From Tepidamorphus sp. (lineage in GTDB: Bacteria > Pseudomonadota > Alphaproteobacteria > Rhizobiales > Tepidamorphaceae): a DNA stretch of 64,000 bases. A program made the position numbers and the translations under genes. Positions 16,586 through 24,032 of this stretch are shown here, in pieces (positions within the stretch are counted from its first letter, which is position 1; every line of letters starts with the position of its first letter). The stretch covers positions 31,913 through 95,912 of the forward strand of contig JANQKY010000072.1 in NCBI GenBank assembly GCA_028280885.1. The letters run 5' to 3'. Below the pieces are notes generated by a model. It did no database searches, was not told the origin of the DNA, and saw nothing but the letters and a program-made list of their open reading frames with translations.

Positions 16586-17565
16586 GCCGGCCTCCGCCGC
16601 GCCCTAATGACGTGCAGAGACACCATCGTCGCAAGGCCGATCAGCGCGGCGAGCGCGAACAGCCAGGGATCGAGCGGCTCGCGCGGCCGGTAGCTCTGCG
16701 TTTCGACCGCGCGCGGCGCCAATGCGTCGATACGGGCATAGATATCGGCGAGCGCCGCCTCGTCGTCGGCGAAGAAGAAGGCGCCGTTCGCCGTTTCCGC
16801 GATGGCCTGGAGCGTATCGATATCGACGCGCTGCTCGCCCGAGCCCTCCGGGTCGCCGACGCCGATCGTGACGATGTCGATGCCCTCGCGCGCGGCGATC
16901 CCGGCGGCATTGAGCGGCGTCATGCGGCTGCCGGTGTCGGCGCCGTCGGAGAGCAGGATCAGCAGCCGGTCCTCGATCTCGCTTGCCTGGATGGTGCGGA
17001 TCGACAGGCCGATCGCATCGCCGATCGCCGTGTGCGGCCCAGCCATGCCGACGGTCGCCTGGTCGAGCAGCGCACGGACGGTTTCGAGGTCTTCGGTGAA
17101 CGGCGCTTGCACGAAGGCCTTTGTGCCGAAGACGATCAGGGTGACACGGTCGCCGTCGCGCTCGGCGATGAACCGGTCGACGACCCGCTTGACGGCGTCA
17201 AGCCGCCGGACCCGGCTGCCATCCGGCGCGGTGAAGTCGACCTGGTCCATCGAGCCCGACAGGTCGATGGCGAGCACGACGTCGCGGGCCGCCTTTTCCA
17301 CGACGATCGGTTCGCCGATCCGTTCGGGGCGGGCAAGCGCGACGATGACGAGGAGCCAGATCGCCGTTGCGGCGAACCGCTGTGCCCCTGTCTGCGTCAC
17401 GATGGCCGCGCCCGGCCCGGTGGCCGCTCTGGTCGCGGCCGTGAGTTGTCTGAAGAAGGGAAAGCGCAGGGCCGAAACCTGCTGGCGATAGGGCGGGGCG
17501 AAAAGGAAGACCAGCAGCGGGAGCGGCAGAAGCAACAGGGCGTAGGGAAATCCGAACGCGATCAT
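16582..17565 (-). CDS. batA: BatA-like VWA protein
   Basis: Encodes 327 residues. There are N-terminal helices at residues 6-24 and about 66-80, a von Willebrand A domain with intact MIDAS DLSGS at residues 101-105, and a C-terminal membrane helix (about 303-318) with a basic end. The start at 17565 is set by the ATGA overlap with the DUF4381 gene. It is probably the metal-binding adhesion partner, with the MIDAS-altered BatB as second subunit. Confidence 0.9.
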   Translation of the reverse strand: MIAFGFPYALLLLPLPLLVFLFAPPYRQQVSALRFPFFRQLTAATRAATGPGAAIVTQTGAQRFAATAIWLLVIVALARPERIGEPIVVEKAARDVVLAIDLSGSMDQVDFTAPDGSRVRRLDAVKRVVDRFIAERDGDRVTLIVFGTKAFVQAPFTEDLETVRALLDQATVGMAGPHTAIGDAIGLSIRTIQASEIEDRLLILLSDGADTGSRMTPLNAAGIAAREGIDIVTIGVGDPEGSGEQRVDIDTLQAIAETANGAFFFADDEAALADIYARIDALAPRAVETQSYRPREPLDPWLFALAALIGLATMVSLHVIRARRRPA

Positions 17566-18032
17566 GATGGCTGGTCCGGACGGTGGCGGCGGATCCAGCG
17601 CGAGACGGCCTGCCGTGTGCCGGTCTCGGCTGCCGTATCCCGATAAGGCGCGGTCGCAAGCGACTTGCCCGGTCCCTCCGTGAAATCCGAGCCGGCCCCT
17701 GTCCGGTCGAGGAAGGTGAGCCAGGCCCGGCCCGACAGCGACGCGATGCGCGCCCGCGGATAAGCGGCGAGCGCCGTTCGTCTGACAAGCAGGGCGAGCG
17801 CCTTGTCGTCCGGACAGGCGGCGAGTTCGGCCAGGGCCGCGCGCCGATAGGCCGTACGGCGCCGGTATCGCGCCAGTCGGTAGCCGAGATATCCGAGTGC
17901 GAGCAGCACGATCAGCAGGAGCAACAGCCAGCCGATCGTTTGCGGCCACATCGATATCGGCGCGGGCTGTGGCACCGGCTCGAGCCGGTCGAGCAGTTCC
18001 ACAAGCGACAGGCCTTGCCAGTCCTCGTTCAT
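17562..18032 (-). CDS. DUF4381 domain membrane protein
   Basis: Encodes 156 residues. A single membrane helix at about residues 31-50 (WLLLLLIVLLALGYLGYRL) is followed by a basic helical cytoplasmic part with ALAELAACPDD and SLSGRAWLTFLDRTG, as in DUF4381 proteins. That family occurs almost only in MoxR-DUF58-VWA clusters. ATGA overlaps link it to the DUF58 gene upstream and batA downstream. Function unknown; probably a structural part of the membrane complex. Confidence 0.85.
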   Translation of the reverse strand: MNEDWQGLSLVELLDRLEPVPQPAPISMWPQTIGWLLLLLIVLLALGYLGYRLARYRRRTAYRRAALAELAACPDDKALALLVRRTALAAYPRARIASLSGRAWLTFLDRTGAGSDFTEGPGKSLATAPYRDTAAETGTRQAVSRWIRRHRPDQPS

Positions 18033-19057
18033 CCGGGACGACCTCGAACCGCTCGGCGCCGGGCCTTGCCAAGGCCGAGCAGGCGCCGCACCTGCGCCAC
18101 GGTCTCCTCGCCGGCGCTGAGCGGCAGGACCGGCATGCCGAAGCGGCGCTGCCACTCGAAGATCGTCGCCAGCCGGCCGCTCAGGAAGGTCGCGAGGTCG
18201 CGGCGCACGCGGGCCTCGCCCGTGTCGAGTTCGGCCTGCAGCGCGCCGTCGGAGATGATCAGCCGGGCACCGTCGGGGAGGTCATGGGCCATCGGATCGG
18301 TTACCGGACACAGGATCACGTCATTGTGCCGGGCGATCCGGCCGATCAGCCGCTCGGTCCTGTCGTCGATCCCGTCGAAATCGCTGATCAGCACGATGAG
18401 ATGGTCGCGGCGGGCGATCCGCGCGACCGCCGACAAGGGCTGATTGAGCGGCAGCGGCGTCTCGACACGCGGTGCATCCGCACTCAGTTCCGCGTTGGCC
18501 GCGTCGATCGCGGTCAGGAACCGGTCGAGCGCGCGGGTCGTGCGTTGCGGCCTGATCTCGGCGACGAGTTGATCGCCGAACACGATGCCGCCGACCCGGT
18601 CGCCCTGGTTGCGGACGGCGAAGGCGGCGAGGGCGGCGCATTCGGCGGCCGTGACGGATTTCATCGCGTGGCGGGTGCCGAAGAACATCGACATGCGCTG
18701 GTCGACGACGATCAGGGCAGGGCGGTCGCGTTCCTCGGTGAAGACGCGCACGTGCGGTTCCCCGGTGCGGGCGGTGACCTTCCAGTCGATCGTGCGCGGA
18801 TCGTCGCCGGGCAGATAGCCGCGCAACTCCTCGAAATCGAGCCCGCGGCCGCGCAGCCGCGAGGCATGGCGGCCGTTCAGCGCGCTCGCGGCCGGCTGGC
18901 GGGGCAGGAGCCGCAGCGCGCGGGCCTGCGATCCCAGCGCGCGCAGGCGGGCTGGCGTTGCACGGATGCGAGGGTCGACCGTGTCCGGGATACCGGCACT
19001 TGCCGCCAGGCCGGCGCGGGACCTGGCGCGGCGATCCTGCGTTCGTCGAGCGGTCAT
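18029..19057 (-). CDS. DUF58 domain protein (MoxR-associated)
   Basis: Encodes 342 residues. The DUF58 core shows the hallmark LRGYLPGDDPRTIDWKVTAR near residues 78-97, followed by a degenerate VWA-like domain with VVDQRMSM and LISDFDG. DUF58 proteins are soluble partners of MoxR AAA+ ATPases. It starts 13 nt after moxR ends and overlaps the DUF4381 gene by ATGA. Confidence 0.9.
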   Translation of the reverse strand: MTARRTQDRRARSRAGLAASAGIPDTVDPRIRATPARLRALGSQARALRLLPRQPAASALNGRHASRLRGRGLDFEELRGYLPGDDPRTIDWKVTARTGEPHVRVFTEERDRPALIVVDQRMSMFFGTRHAMKSVTAAECAALAAFAVRNQGDRVGGIVFGDQLVAEIRPQRTTRALDRFLTAIDAANAELSADAPRVETPLPLNQPLSAVARIARRDHLIVLISDFDGIDDRTERLIGRIARHNDVILCPVTDPMAHDLPDGARLIISDGALQAELDTGEARVRRDLATFLSGRLATIFEWQRRFGMPVLPLSAGEETVAQVRRLLGLGKARRRAVRGRPG

Positions 19058-19070
19058 GCCGTGGCCCTTC

Positions 19071-20054
19071 TCAGGTCAGCGCAACAGTGCGGACGATCTC
19101 GTCCACCACCCTGTCCGGGGAGATGCCGTCGCCATCGGCCTCGAAGGACAGGGTCAGTCGGTGGCGGAGCACGTCGTGGACGATCGCGCGGATATCGAGC
19201 GGATCGACATAGTCGCGGCCCGCCAGCCAGGCATGCGCCCGGCCGCATCTGTCAAGCGCCAGGGTGGCGCGCGGGCTGGCGCCGATCTCTATCCAGCGGC
19301 CGAGATCCTCCGTGTAGCGCTCCGGTGTGCGTGTCGCATGGACGAGATCGGCCATATAGCGCTCCATTGCCTCCGACACGTGGATCGCGCCGATCTCGGC
19401 CCGCGCCGCGAAGACGGCGGATTGGGGGATCGGCTCCGGCGTCTCTCGGGGGCCGTCTTCCGATCCGAGCGCGGCGATCTCTTCGCCGCGGACGAGACGG
19501 ACCACCTCGACCTCGTCTTCAACGGGCGGATAGGTAATCAGCACATGCATGAGGAAGCGGTCCATCTGCGCTTCCGGCAGCGGATAGGTGCCCTCCTGTT
19601 CGACCGGATTCTGGGTCGCCATCACCATGAACAGCGGCTCCATCGCGTGCGTCGTGCCCGACACGGTGACCTGGCGTTCCTCCATCGCCTCGAGCAGGGC
19701 CGCCTGGACCTTGGCGGGCGCGCGGTTGATTTCGTCGGCGAGCACGATATTGGCGAAGATCGGTCCGGCCTCGAAGCGGAAGCGGCCCGCGCCGCCGGCC
19801 TGGTGATAGACCTCGGTGCCGGTGACGTCGGAAGGCAGCAGGTCGGGCGTGAACTGGATGCGGCTGAAGCGTGCGTCGAGGGTCTTGGCAAGCGCCTTCA
19901 CCGCCCGCGTCTTGGCCAGGCCCGGCAGGCCTTCGATCAACAGGTTGCCATTGGCGAGCAGGCCGATGATCAGCCGGTCGACGACGTCCTGCTGGCCGAT
20001 GATCGCCCGGCCCATGCGCGCTTTCAACTCGGCGATGGCCTCGCGCGGGATCAT
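19071..20054 (-). CDS. MoxR family AAA+ ATPase
   Basis: Encodes 327 residues. Walker A is GLPGLAKT at residues 42-49; the Walker B region VLADEINRAPAKVQAALLEAMEER is typical of MoxR proteins; sensor I is MATQNP. It probably acts as a chaperone or remodelling ATPase for the VWA proteins and perhaps for the sulfatase or cytochrome of the same operon. The ATG overlaps the HAD hydrolase stop by one base (TGATG). Confidence 0.93.
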   Translation of the reverse strand: MIPREAIAELKARMGRAIIGQQDVVDRLIIGLLANGNLLIEGLPGLAKTRAVKALAKTLDARFSRIQFTPDLLPSDVTGTEVYHQAGGAGRFRFEAGPIFANIVLADEINRAPAKVQAALLEAMEERQVTVSGTTHAMEPLFMVMATQNPVEQEGTYPLPEAQMDRFLMHVLITYPPVEDEVEVVRLVRGEEIAALGSEDGPRETPEPIPQSAVFAARAEIGAIHVSEAMERYMADLVHATRTPERYTEDLGRWIEIGASPRATLALDRCGRAHAWLAGRDYVDPLDIRAIVHDVLRHRLTLSFEADGDGISPDRVVDEIVRTVALT

Positions 20055-21031
20055 CAGGGCTGCCCGGTCCAGATCCGCTGCCAGTCCTTCGCCATGTCGA
20101 CGACCAGCCAGCCGCTTTCGGGCGCCGCATCGAGCGCCTTGTCCAGCCGGCCGATAGGACTGTCGCGGTCATAGGCCCATTCGCGCGCGCCATCGGTGTG
20201 ATGCACGATCATGCCGAAGCGGGGACCATCGCCGGCGCTTGTCCATTGCAGCATCTGCAGGTCGCCGTCGGAGTTGCCCGCGGCGAAAATCGGCCGCTTG
20301 CCGATCTTGCCATCGATGCCGACCGGCTTGCCGGGCCCGTCGTCGATGAAGACGATGCCGGCATCCTTGGCGAGGATGGGGTTTCCGTCGTTGAATTCGT
20401 AGCGGGTCTTGCCGGTCGAGCCGATGACCTGTTCTGTCGGTATGCCATAGGCGTCGTCGGACAGCGCGCGGACGAAGTGAATGCCGCCGCCGGAGACGAT
20501 ATAGGTGCTGAAGCCGCTGTCGCGCAGATAGCGCAGCAGTTCCACCATCGGCTGATAGGTCATGTCGGTATAGGGAAGGCCCGTCTGCGGATGCCGCGCC
20601 GTTTCCAGCCAGTCGCGGACGTCGGCAATGAATTCGCCTACGCTCGGGCCGGCATGCGATTGCATGACGACTTCGACGAGGCCGGTTTCGCCGGCCTCCA
20701 TGACCGCGTCGATGTCGCTTTCCAGCACCGAGCGGAAGAGTTCCTGCTCCATGATCGCCGGATCGTCCTGCGCCTGTTCGCGCAAGCGATCGACCGCATA
20801 GATCAATTGGAAATAGGCCGGTTGTTCCGACCACAGCGTGCCGTCGTTGTCGAAGACGGCGATCCGGGCGGCCGGCGTCACGTAGTCGGGCGAGGCGGGA
20901 TCGGTGACCGTTTCGACGAAGTCGACGATGCGGGTCTTCGCCGCGCCCTCGGTCCAGGAGGGAAGGGGGTCGGCGCTGGCGGCGGATGTTAGAAACGCGA
21001 GCGCCAGGGCGGCTGCGAGAACCTGTTTCAT
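20054..21031 (-). CDS. Exported HAD-family phosphatase-like protein
   Basis: Encodes 325 residues from the ATG at 21031, where a signal peptide (VLAAALALAFLTSAASAD) begins. HAD motif I is DNDGT with nucleophile D61 and acid/base D63; motif II is YIVSGGG; motif IV region is FAAGNSDGDLQML. It is probably a periplasmic phosphatase. The frame is open upstream but encodes nothing sensible. It lies 67 nt after the sulfatase and is joined to moxR by TGATG. Confidence 0.88.
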   Translation of the reverse strand: MKQVLAAALALAFLTSAASADPLPSWTEGAAKTRIVDFVETVTDPASPDYVTPAARIAVFDNDGTLWSEQPAYFQLIYAVDRLREQAQDDPAIMEQELFRSVLESDIDAVMEAGETGLVEVVMQSHAGPSVGEFIADVRDWLETARHPQTGLPYTDMTYQPMVELLRYLRDSGFSTYIVSGGGIHFVRALSDDAYGIPTEQVIGSTGKTRYEFNDGNPILAKDAGIVFIDDGPGKPVGIDGKIGKRPIFAAGNSDGDLQMLQWTSAGDGPRFGMIVHHTDGAREWAYDRDSPIGRLDKALDAAPESGWLVVDMAKDWQRIWTGQP

Positions 21032-21098
21032 GGGTTTGTCCTGCCGGTTTCGGGCCGCCCGTCGCGCAGGCGGCCCGTTTTGGGCGTGTGTGGTAGCG

Positions 21099-22688
21099 TT
21101 ATTGCGCGCCGCCTGGATCCTGCAGCACTTCCAGCACCTTCTCCAGGCTGAAGCTCGCCGGTTTCTGGCGCGGCGGGAATTCCTGGAATGTCGCCAGGAA
21201 GTTCGCCACATAGGCCTGCGAGGGGACGAGCAGATAGGCCCGGTCGAGCAGCCAGTCATAATAGGTGTTGGAGGTGATCAGCCCGCGCTCGTAAGGATCG
21301 CGGCGCAGGTTGACGATCAGCGGCACGCGCAGCGGCGTGAACGGCTCCATCCAGGCGCGGAAGGTCGCTTCCGCCTTCTGCTCCATGAAGATGAGCTTCC
21401 AGTCGTTCCAGCGTACGGCGGTGAGGTCGCCGTCGTCGGAGAAGTAGAAGATCTCCTCGCGCGGCCCCGTGTCGGCCTCGCCGGTCAGATATGGCAGGAA
21501 GTTGTAGCCGTCGAGATGGACCTTGTAGTCGCGGCCGATCGCCTGGACCCCGCCTTCGAGAAGCTGTTCCTTTATATCGGGGTCGCCGGCGGCCGCCAGA
21601 AAGGTCGGCAGCCAGTCCATGTGGTGCATGATGTCGTTGGAAACCCGGCCGGCCTTGATCCGGCCCGGCCAGCGCACCATCGACGGCACCCGCCAGCCGC
21701 CTTCCCAGTTGGTGTTCTTCTCGCCGCGGAACGGCGTCATCGCCGCGTCCGGCCAGGTGTTCATGTGCGGGCCGTTGTCGGTCGAATAGAACACGATGGT
21801 GTTGTCGGCAATGCCCAGATCGTCGAGTTTCTTCAGGAACTGGCCGATATGCATGTCGTGCTCGACCATGCCGTCGCTGTATTCGTCCTGCCCGGAAATG
21901 CCGCGCAACTCGTCCTTCACATGCGTGCGGAAATGCATCCGCGTGCCGCTCCACCAGACGAACCAGGGCGTGCCCTCGTCGGTCTTGCGGTCGATGAAGT
22001 CGAGGGCGGCGGCAACCGTCTCGTCGTCGACGGTCTCCATGCGCTTCTTGGTCAGCGGGCCGGTGTCCTCGATCGTGCCGTCGGCGGCGGATTTGATCAC
22101 CCCGCGCGGCCCGAAGGTCTCGCGGAAGGTGCGGCCGTCGGCCAGCACCATGTCGCCGGGATAATCCTCGTTTTCCGGCTCTTCCTCGGCGTTCAGGTGA
22201 TAGAGGTTGCCGAAGAACTCGTCGAAGCCGTGATTGGTCGGCAGGTGCTCGTCGCGGTCGCCGAGATGGTTCTTGCCGAACTGTCCGGTGGCGTAGCCCC
22301 GGGCCTTGAGGAGGCCGGCGATCGTCGGGTCCTCTTCCTGCATGCCTTCCTCGGCGCCGGGAAGCCCGACCTTTGACAGGCCGGTGCGGAACACGGACTG
22401 GCCGGTGATGAAGGCCGACCGGCCGGCGGTGCAGGACTGCTCGCCGTAATAGTCGGTGAATTTCAGGCCCTCGGCCGCGATCCGGTCGATATTCGGCGTC
22501 TTGTAGCCCATCAGCCCGAAGGTATAGGCGGAGATGTTGGACTGGCCGATATCGTCGCCCCAGATGACGAGGATATTCGGCTTGTCGCCCTCCTGGGCGA
22601 GTGCCGGCGCGGCCGCCAGGGCGAACACGCCGATGGCGGCAAGCGTCAGTCTGAGAGGTCGTCGCGGGATACGCGCGGTGCTCATCAT
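21099..22688 (-). CDS. Exported arylsulfatase (formylglycine type)
   Basis: Encodes 529 residues of the sulfatase family PF00884. A signal peptide spans about residues 14-31. Calcium-binding D45/D46 lie in IWGDDIG. The active site is SCTAGRS, with C86 as the predicted formylglycine precursor (CxAxR). GKNHLGD supplies the conserved Lys-His pair. The likely substrate is an organic sulfate ester; a phosphonate hydrolase is also possible. Formylglycine formation needs a maturase (FGE or anSME), and none is in the window. It is the first gene of the nine-gene operon. Confidence 0.92.
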   Translation of the reverse strand: MMSTARIPRRPLRLTLAAIGVFALAAAPALAQEGDKPNILVIWGDDIGQSNISAYTFGLMGYKTPNIDRIAAEGLKFTDYYGEQSCTAGRSAFITGQSVFRTGLSKVGLPGAEEGMQEEDPTIAGLLKARGYATGQFGKNHLGDRDEHLPTNHGFDEFFGNLYHLNAEEEPENEDYPGDMVLADGRTFRETFGPRGVIKSAADGTIEDTGPLTKKRMETVDDETVAAALDFIDRKTDEGTPWFVWWSGTRMHFRTHVKDELRGISGQDEYSDGMVEHDMHIGQFLKKLDDLGIADNTIVFYSTDNGPHMNTWPDAAMTPFRGEKNTNWEGGWRVPSMVRWPGRIKAGRVSNDIMHHMDWLPTFLAAAGDPDIKEQLLEGGVQAIGRDYKVHLDGYNFLPYLTGEADTGPREEIFYFSDDGDLTAVRWNDWKLIFMEQKAEATFRAWMEPFTPLRVPLIVNLRRDPYERGLITSNTYYDWLLDRAYLLVPSQAYVANFLATFQEFPPRQKPASFSLEKVLEVLQDPGGAQ

Positions 22689-23011
22689 TGTCCCTCTATG
22701 GTGTTCGGCGGGCGGCCACGCACAGGCGTCTCATTGAAGGGAATCGCGCGCCTGAAATCAACCGCCTCCAATGACTAGAATATTGAAATATATATGTTAA
22801 TTTTATTCATCACCGAATTGAATATTCGGCAAACAAAGTATGGCCGCAACGAAACGGCGGCGTCAATCCATTCCGTGCCGATGCGATATCAGGGTGCCCC
22901 GAGCTTGTTTGCATCTGGCGCAGCAGGTCCGTTGCGTTGCATAGTCCGGGCATAGTCTGGAGAGCGGGCGCATTTCGAAACGCGACAGGCCAGCCGAATG
23001 GAGACGGGTCA
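22689..23011. promoter_or_regulatory. Divergent promoter region between sulfatase operon and deoC
   Basis: A 323-nt non-coding region containing an AT-rich island at about 22777-22810. Beside it is a perfect inverted repeat CCGAAT - 5 nt - ATTCGG (22813-22829) that could be an operator. The deoC ribosome binding site GGAG ends 8 nt before its ATG. No RNA gene is seen. Confidence 0.4.
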
Positions 23012-24019
23012 ATGACGACGAGCGCATCTTCCCGGATCGATACCGAACCGCTTTCGGTGGTCGCGCCGGACCCCGGCCGAAATCCCGGCATGGCCCTGCG
23101 CGAGGAGATGTTCGCCGGTCATCCGGTCAACACCCAGGCGGCCGAACGACGGGCGGCGACGCTTGCGACCCGGCGCTCGGTCAAGAAGGCGCATCAGGCA
23201 GCCTGGCTGGTCAATGCCATCCGCTGCATGGATCTGACGACGCTTGCCGGCGACGACACGCAAGCGCGCGTTCACAGGCTGTGCGCCAAGGCGCGCCGGC
23301 CGCTGGCCCCGCCTATCGTCGAAGGGCTCGGGCTTGCCGATTATCCGCTGACCGTCGGCGCGGTCTGCGTCTATCCGACGATGGTTGCCGCCGCCGTCAA
23401 GGCGCTTGCCGGCTCCGGTATACCCGTTGCCTCGGTCGCGACCGGCTTTCCCGCCGGCCTGGCGCCGATGCGCCTGCGCCTAGCCGAGATCCGCTATGCG
23501 GTGGAGGCCGGCGCCGACGAGATCGATATCGTCATTACCCGCGAGCATGTGCTGACCGGCAACTGGGCAGCGCTCCATGACGAAATCCGGGCGATGCGCG
23601 AGGCCTGCGGCGCGGCGCACATGAAGGCGATCCTGGCGACCGGTGATCTGAAGACCCTTCGCAACGTCTATTCCGCTTCGATGGTGGCGATGCAGGCGGG
23701 CGCCGACTTCATCAAGACCTCGACGGGCAAGGAGGCGGTGAACGCGACCCTGCCGGTGAGCCTCGTCATGGTGCGGGCGCTGCGCGACTATGGCGAAGAA
23801 ACGGGCTTGGCGATAGGCTTCAAGCCGGCCGGCGGCATGCGCACTGCGAAGGATGCGCTCTCATGGCAGATCCTGATGAAGGAGGAAATGGGCGGCGACT
23901 GGCTGAAGCCCGCCCTGTTCCGGCTCGGCGCCTCGTCGATGCTTGGCGATATCGAACGCCAGCTCGAGCATCATGTCACCGGCCGCTACGCCGCCGCCTC
24001 GCGGCATGCAATAGCGTGA
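23012..24019 (+). CDS. deoC: Deoxyribose-phosphate aldolase
   Basis: Encodes 335 residues of the DeoC/FbaB class I aldolase family. Key residues are in EIDIVI (Asp), MKAILATGDL (Lys) and the Schiff-base lysine in FIKTSTGK, with GFKPAGGMRT after it. It cleaves 2-deoxyribose-5-phosphate to glyceraldehyde-3-phosphate and acetaldehyde. The start at 23012 is set by GGAG 8 nt upstream; an earlier ATG has no such site. The length is greater than the 260-residue E. coli enzyme and matches the long DeoC form. The next gene, 13 nt downstream, encodes an aldehyde dehydrogenase that would remove the acetaldehyde. Confidence 0.95.
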   Translation: MTTSASSRIDTEPLSVVAPDPGRNPGMALREEMFAGHPVNTQAAERRAATLATRRSVKKAHQAAWLVNAIRCMDLTTLAGDDTQARVHRLCAKARRPLAPPIVEGLGLADYPLTVGAVCVYPTMVAAAVKALAGSGIPVASVATGFPAGLAPMRLRLAEIRYAVEAGADEIDIVITREHVLTGNWAALHDEIRAMREACGAAHMKAILATGDLKTLRNVYSASMVAMQAGADFIKTSTGKEAVNATLPVSLVMVRALRDYGEETGLAIGFKPAGGMRTAKDALSWQILMKEEMGGDWLKPALFRLGASSMLGDIERQLEHHVTGRYAAASRHAIA

Positions 24020-24032
24020 GCGGGAGGCCGGC

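Noticed and set aside
15047..16693. A 548-codon plus-strand frame opposite batB
   Set aside because: Arg/Gly/Asp-rich with no recognisable fold; batB on the other strand has VWA and TPR motifs and exact ATGA junctions.
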